A DNA stretch of 42,647 nt from Bacillus cereus (GTDB taxonomy: Bacteria > Bacillota > Bacilli > Bacillales > Bacillaceae_G): NCBI RefSeq assembly GCF_002584535.1, contig NZ_NUOT01000025.1, positions 1 through 42,647 on the forward strand, in the 5' to 3' direction. The notes under the pieces are model-generated. The model worked only from the letters and a program-made list of their open reading frames with translations. It searched no databases and was not told the DNA's origin. The position numbers and the translations under genes are program-made. Below, in pieces: positions 40,350 to 42,647 of this stretch. Positions within the stretch are counted from its first letter, which is position 1; each line of letters begins with the position of its first letter.

Positions 40350-42200
40350 ATGTTATTTAAGCTTTCTATGTCAGGACTAAAAAGTAAGCTGAAAGACTAT
40401 ATCGTCTTACTTGTTGGTCTTGTTATGTCTATTTCAATTTTTTATATGTTTCAAACGTTAGCACTGAATAAGGCGTTTCTTGAATCAAATTCTATTATTA
40501 GGTCGATTGGATTTGTATTCCAAGCTGGTTCATTCTTACTAGCAATTATCACGTTTTTCTACATTTTATACGCGAACTCTTTCTTACTATCACTTCGTCA
40601 AAAAGAGTTCGGTATGTATATGATGCTGGGAGCAAAAAAGCATAAGATTACACTACTTATGTTTATGGAAACAATCATTATTGGAGTAGCATCTCTAGTG
40701 ATTGGGATTACAGTAGGTGTAGGTCTTGCACAAGGAATTGGGCAGCTACTTATGAAGCAGCTTGAGTTTACTGCAGGTGGTTATCAAGCATTTTATGTCC
40801 CATCAATGACTGTTACTTGCATTTTCTTCTTTGCACTATTTGTGTTATCTGCAATTATGAACAGTATTAAGCTATCACGTATTTCAGTCTTACAACTTGT
40901 ACATGCAGATGCACAAACAGAGCGTGTTGCGGTGAAAGGAAAATTGACGGGTGTAGTAGCATTTTTAGCAATTGTTTTATTAGGCATTGGTTATGCTTCC
41001 ATGGTTTATATGGAGAAGTTAAGAGAAATGGGAATTATTATTGCGTTAATTACAACAACAGCAGGCACTTATATGTTATTTGGATCTGCCCTACCATTTA
41101 TTATTAAAAAGCTAAAGAACAATAAGAAGCGTAGTGAAAAGGGGCTTAACGCATTTACATTTGCGCAATTAAACTTCCGTATCAATAGTTTAACAAAGGT
41201 ACTTGCAACAGTTGCGATGTTAATTGCACTTGGTGCAGGAGCAATTTCTGGCGGTATGGCTTTTAAAAATAATGTTATGAAGACTGTTGATGGTGTTGAA
41301 ATATATGATTCAGTGGTTCATAACCCAACAGCAAAAGAAAAGAAAATTTTAGATGGTATTCCATTTAAAGAAAAAAGTGAATATCGTTACAAAACAGATG
41401 ATAAATATGTTTACTACTTAAAAGAAGATTTAGAGAAAAATCGCCCATTGGTACGCGATGGTGTAGGTAAAGAAAGTTTTGATAAATTTAAGAAGGTTTC
41501 TGAAGAGCTTCCCGTAGGTGCTATTTCAAGAAATATGAACGAAAAAGATGCGAATACAAAAAAACTTCCAGAAGAATGGGAGGAAGCTTTTAGAACGCTT
41601 CAGCCATTTTATTTATTCCCTGATCAAGCAATTAAAATTGTCGATCAAAAAATGTACGATGGTATAAAAGGTAAAGAAGGTATTGTATGTATTGGAAAAA
41701 CAGATGATTTTGTAGCATATACAAAAGAATGGAAAAAACTTGACGAGTTGCAACTAGATAAATATAAAAATATAAAAGCAGATAATTTACAAACTAAATA
41801 TGTGATGTATACTGGGTTTCACGGTATTGCAAGTGGAACAGTATTTATGGGCTTCTTCCTCGGAATTGCTTTCTTAGCAATGATGGCAAGTTGTTTAATG
41901 TTTAAAATTCTTTCTGGTGCATCAAAAGATATTACACGTTATCAAATGCTTCGTAAAATCGGTGTTCGCCGTGAATTATTAACGAAGTCTATCTATAAAG
42001 AGTTATTCTTAGTATTCTTATTCCCAGCGATTGTAGGTATCGCTCACGTATTGGTTGGAATGAACATTTTCGGATTTATTTTACTTGATCCGTATTTCCG
42101 TATTTGGCTTCCAATTGTTATTTTCGTAGTCATTTACGCAATTTATTACTTCATTACAGTTCAATTGTATAAAGGAATAGTTCTTCCGAAAGAAGACTAA
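40350..42200 (+). CDS. BceB-type FtsX-like ABC permease
   Basis: A 616-residue permease with ten predicted helices: one N-terminal (~18-40), three more in the first FtsX block (to ~185), two or more around residues 198-300, then a large extracytoplasmic domain (~310-490). Another FtsX block follows, MGFFLGIAFLAMMASCLMFKIL and the last two helices. The big domain between helices 7 and 8 is diagnostic of BceB-like peptide-sensing permeases. Its sequence differs widely among paralogues, so the target peptide cannot be named. AAAGGAGGTTC precedes the ATG. Confidence 0.88.
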   Translation: MLFKLSMSGLKSKLKDYIVLLVGLVMSISIFYMFQTLALNKAFLESNSIIRSIGFVFQAGSFLLAIITFFYILYANSFLLSLRQKEFGMYMMLGAKKHKITLLMFMETIIIGVASLVIGITVGVGLAQGIGQLLMKQLEFTAGGYQAFYVPSMTVTCIFFFALFVLSAIMNSIKLSRISVLQLVHADAQTERVAVKGKLTGVVAFLAIVLLGIGYASMVYMEKLREMGIIIALITTTAGTYMLFGSALPFIIKKLKNNKKRSEKGLNAFTFAQLNFRINSLTKVLATVAMLIALGAGAISGGMAFKNNVMKTVDGVEIYDSVVHNPTAKEKKILDGIPFKEKSEYRYKTDDKYVYYLKEDLEKNRPLVRDGVGKESFDKFKKVSEELPVGAISRNMNEKDANTKKLPEEWEEAFRTLQPFYLFPDQAIKIVDQKMYDGIKGKEGIVCIGKTDDFVAYTKEWKKLDELQLDKYKNIKADNLQTKYVMYTGFHGIASGTVFMGFFLGIAFLAMMASCLMFKILSGASKDITRYQMLRKIGVRRELLTKSIYKELFLVFLFPAIVGIAHVLVGMNIFGFILLDPYFRIWLPIVIFVVIYAIYYFITVQLYKGIVLPKED

Positions 42201-42209
42201 GATTTAGAA

Positions 42210-42240
42210 AATACCGAGCAGAGGGTGCTCGGTATTTTTT
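42210..42240 (+). terminator. terminator of the BceAB-like operon
   Basis: AATACCGAGCA (42210-42220) pairs perfectly with TGCTCGGTATT (42226-42236) around five bases, then T residues. Confidence 0.9.
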
Positions 42241-42493
42241 GATTAAAACGTTTAAGGCTTCTGTGAATATTGGATTAACAATTGTATCAAGAGGAGAATT
42301 TTCTATTATTTTAGCGAATATCGGAATGGCAGGTGGCTTAATGGCTACAATTAAACCATTTTCAGCTTTATATGTTTTGATATTGGCATCTATAGGACCT
42401 TTACTAGCGAAGGAATCCAATAGGATATATGCTGTATTAGATAAAATATTTAAATGGAGTTCTAAAGAGCGGTCAAAATCAGAAATAGGATGA
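42239..42493 (+). pseudogene. C-terminal fragment of a cation/proton antiporter
   Basis: An open frame of 84 codons. Its residues from about 8 match the last two membrane helices of KefB/YhaU-like monovalent cation:proton antiporters: NIGLTIVSRGEFSIILANIG, then KPFSALYVLILASIGPLLAKES and a charged tail. The ~300 residues that should come before are missing. The match begins within about 25 bases of the BceAB terminator, so the break lies at that junction. There is no ribosome site, so it is very probably not translated. Confidence 0.75.
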
Positions 42494-42647
42494 ATCTCCT
42501 GTGGGAAATTAAAATATAAAGATTAGTCATAAATAGTTCTATTGATGTAATTACAAAACAGAATGCAAGTTATAACAGGAAATCATGTGGGATAGAATGT
42601 ATGTTTTAGAGATCGATTCCAATATAGAAAGGAGCTGCCTCAAAAGA
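42494..42647. other. right edge of the window
   Basis: No gene is seen in these 154 bases. The last 17 (42631-42647, GGAGCTGCCTCAAAAGA) resemble the GGGGCTGTCTCAAAA type of terminal repeat that begins several insertion-sequence families. The sequence stops before this can be tested. Confidence 0.25.

Overview
The window reads as chromosome of a Bacillus cereus-group bacterium. The base composition is AT-rich, ribosome sites are strong GGAGG type, and several genes start with TTG or GTG. The gene order follows the B. subtilis ytkD - ytlA/C/D - pckA - metK - ytoA - ytpA/ytpB - ytqA/ytqB - ytzC neighbourhood, with extra genes inserted. Four dispersed copies of a ~100-175 bp repeat resemble the bcr elements of this group. 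The species cannot be fixed from the sequence.

Layout. 1-5.3 kb: a galactose (Leloir) operon, galK-galT-galM plus a LacI-type regulator, behind a promoter region with three evenly spaced TTTACTAAA sites. A 26-codon relic that looks like the N-terminus of galE sits between galK and galT. 5.4-7.2 kb: a DUF5412-like protein, three tandem DUF3953-type small membrane proteins, a YtzI-like peptide and a conserved hypothetical protein. 7.3-13 kb: ytkD (Nudix), a HAD phosphatase, a lipoprotein with an HExxH zinc-protease motif, the ytlA-ytlC-ytlD ABC importer (minus strand) and two small hypothetical genes. 13.4-18.2 kb: an OatA-like O-acetyltransferase and two tandem, paralogous membrane histidine kinases. 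The second kinase has lost its phosphoacceptor histidine (GHEIKNPL in the first, GFKMRNPL in the second) but keeps the ATP-binding boxes. 18.5-22.4 kb: lipoprotein plus Nif3-like protein, HesB-like protein, EamA transporter and an AtpI-like protein. 22.7-26 kb: pckA and metK diverge, and metK is preceded by a complete SAM-I (S-box) riboswitch with terminator. 26-32.7 kb: GNAT acetyltransferase, tiny proteins, moaB-mobA, glycosyltransferase plus PAP2 phosphatase, ytoA, ytpA and ytpB. 32.8-36.8 kb: WYL regulator with a GyrI-like protein, an Asp/Glu racemase-family protein, and an ABC exporter pair. 36.8-39.4 kb: the tRNA-modification pair ytqB/ytqA (mnmM/mnmL), ytzC, a 49-residue basic peptide and a VOC protein. 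39.5-42.6 kb: a BceAB-type antimicrobial-peptide ABC transporter without an adjacent two-component system. It is flanked by an IS200/IS605-like hairpin on one side and the severed C-terminus of a cation/proton antiporter on the other.

Most of the window is ordinary core genome. The points most worth a second look are the histidine-less kinase beside an intact paralogue, the galE relic and operator triplet in the gal operon, the dispersed repeats and hairpins, and the scarred edges of the BceAB locus. No CRISPR array, rRNA or tRNA gene, or intact insertion sequence was seen.
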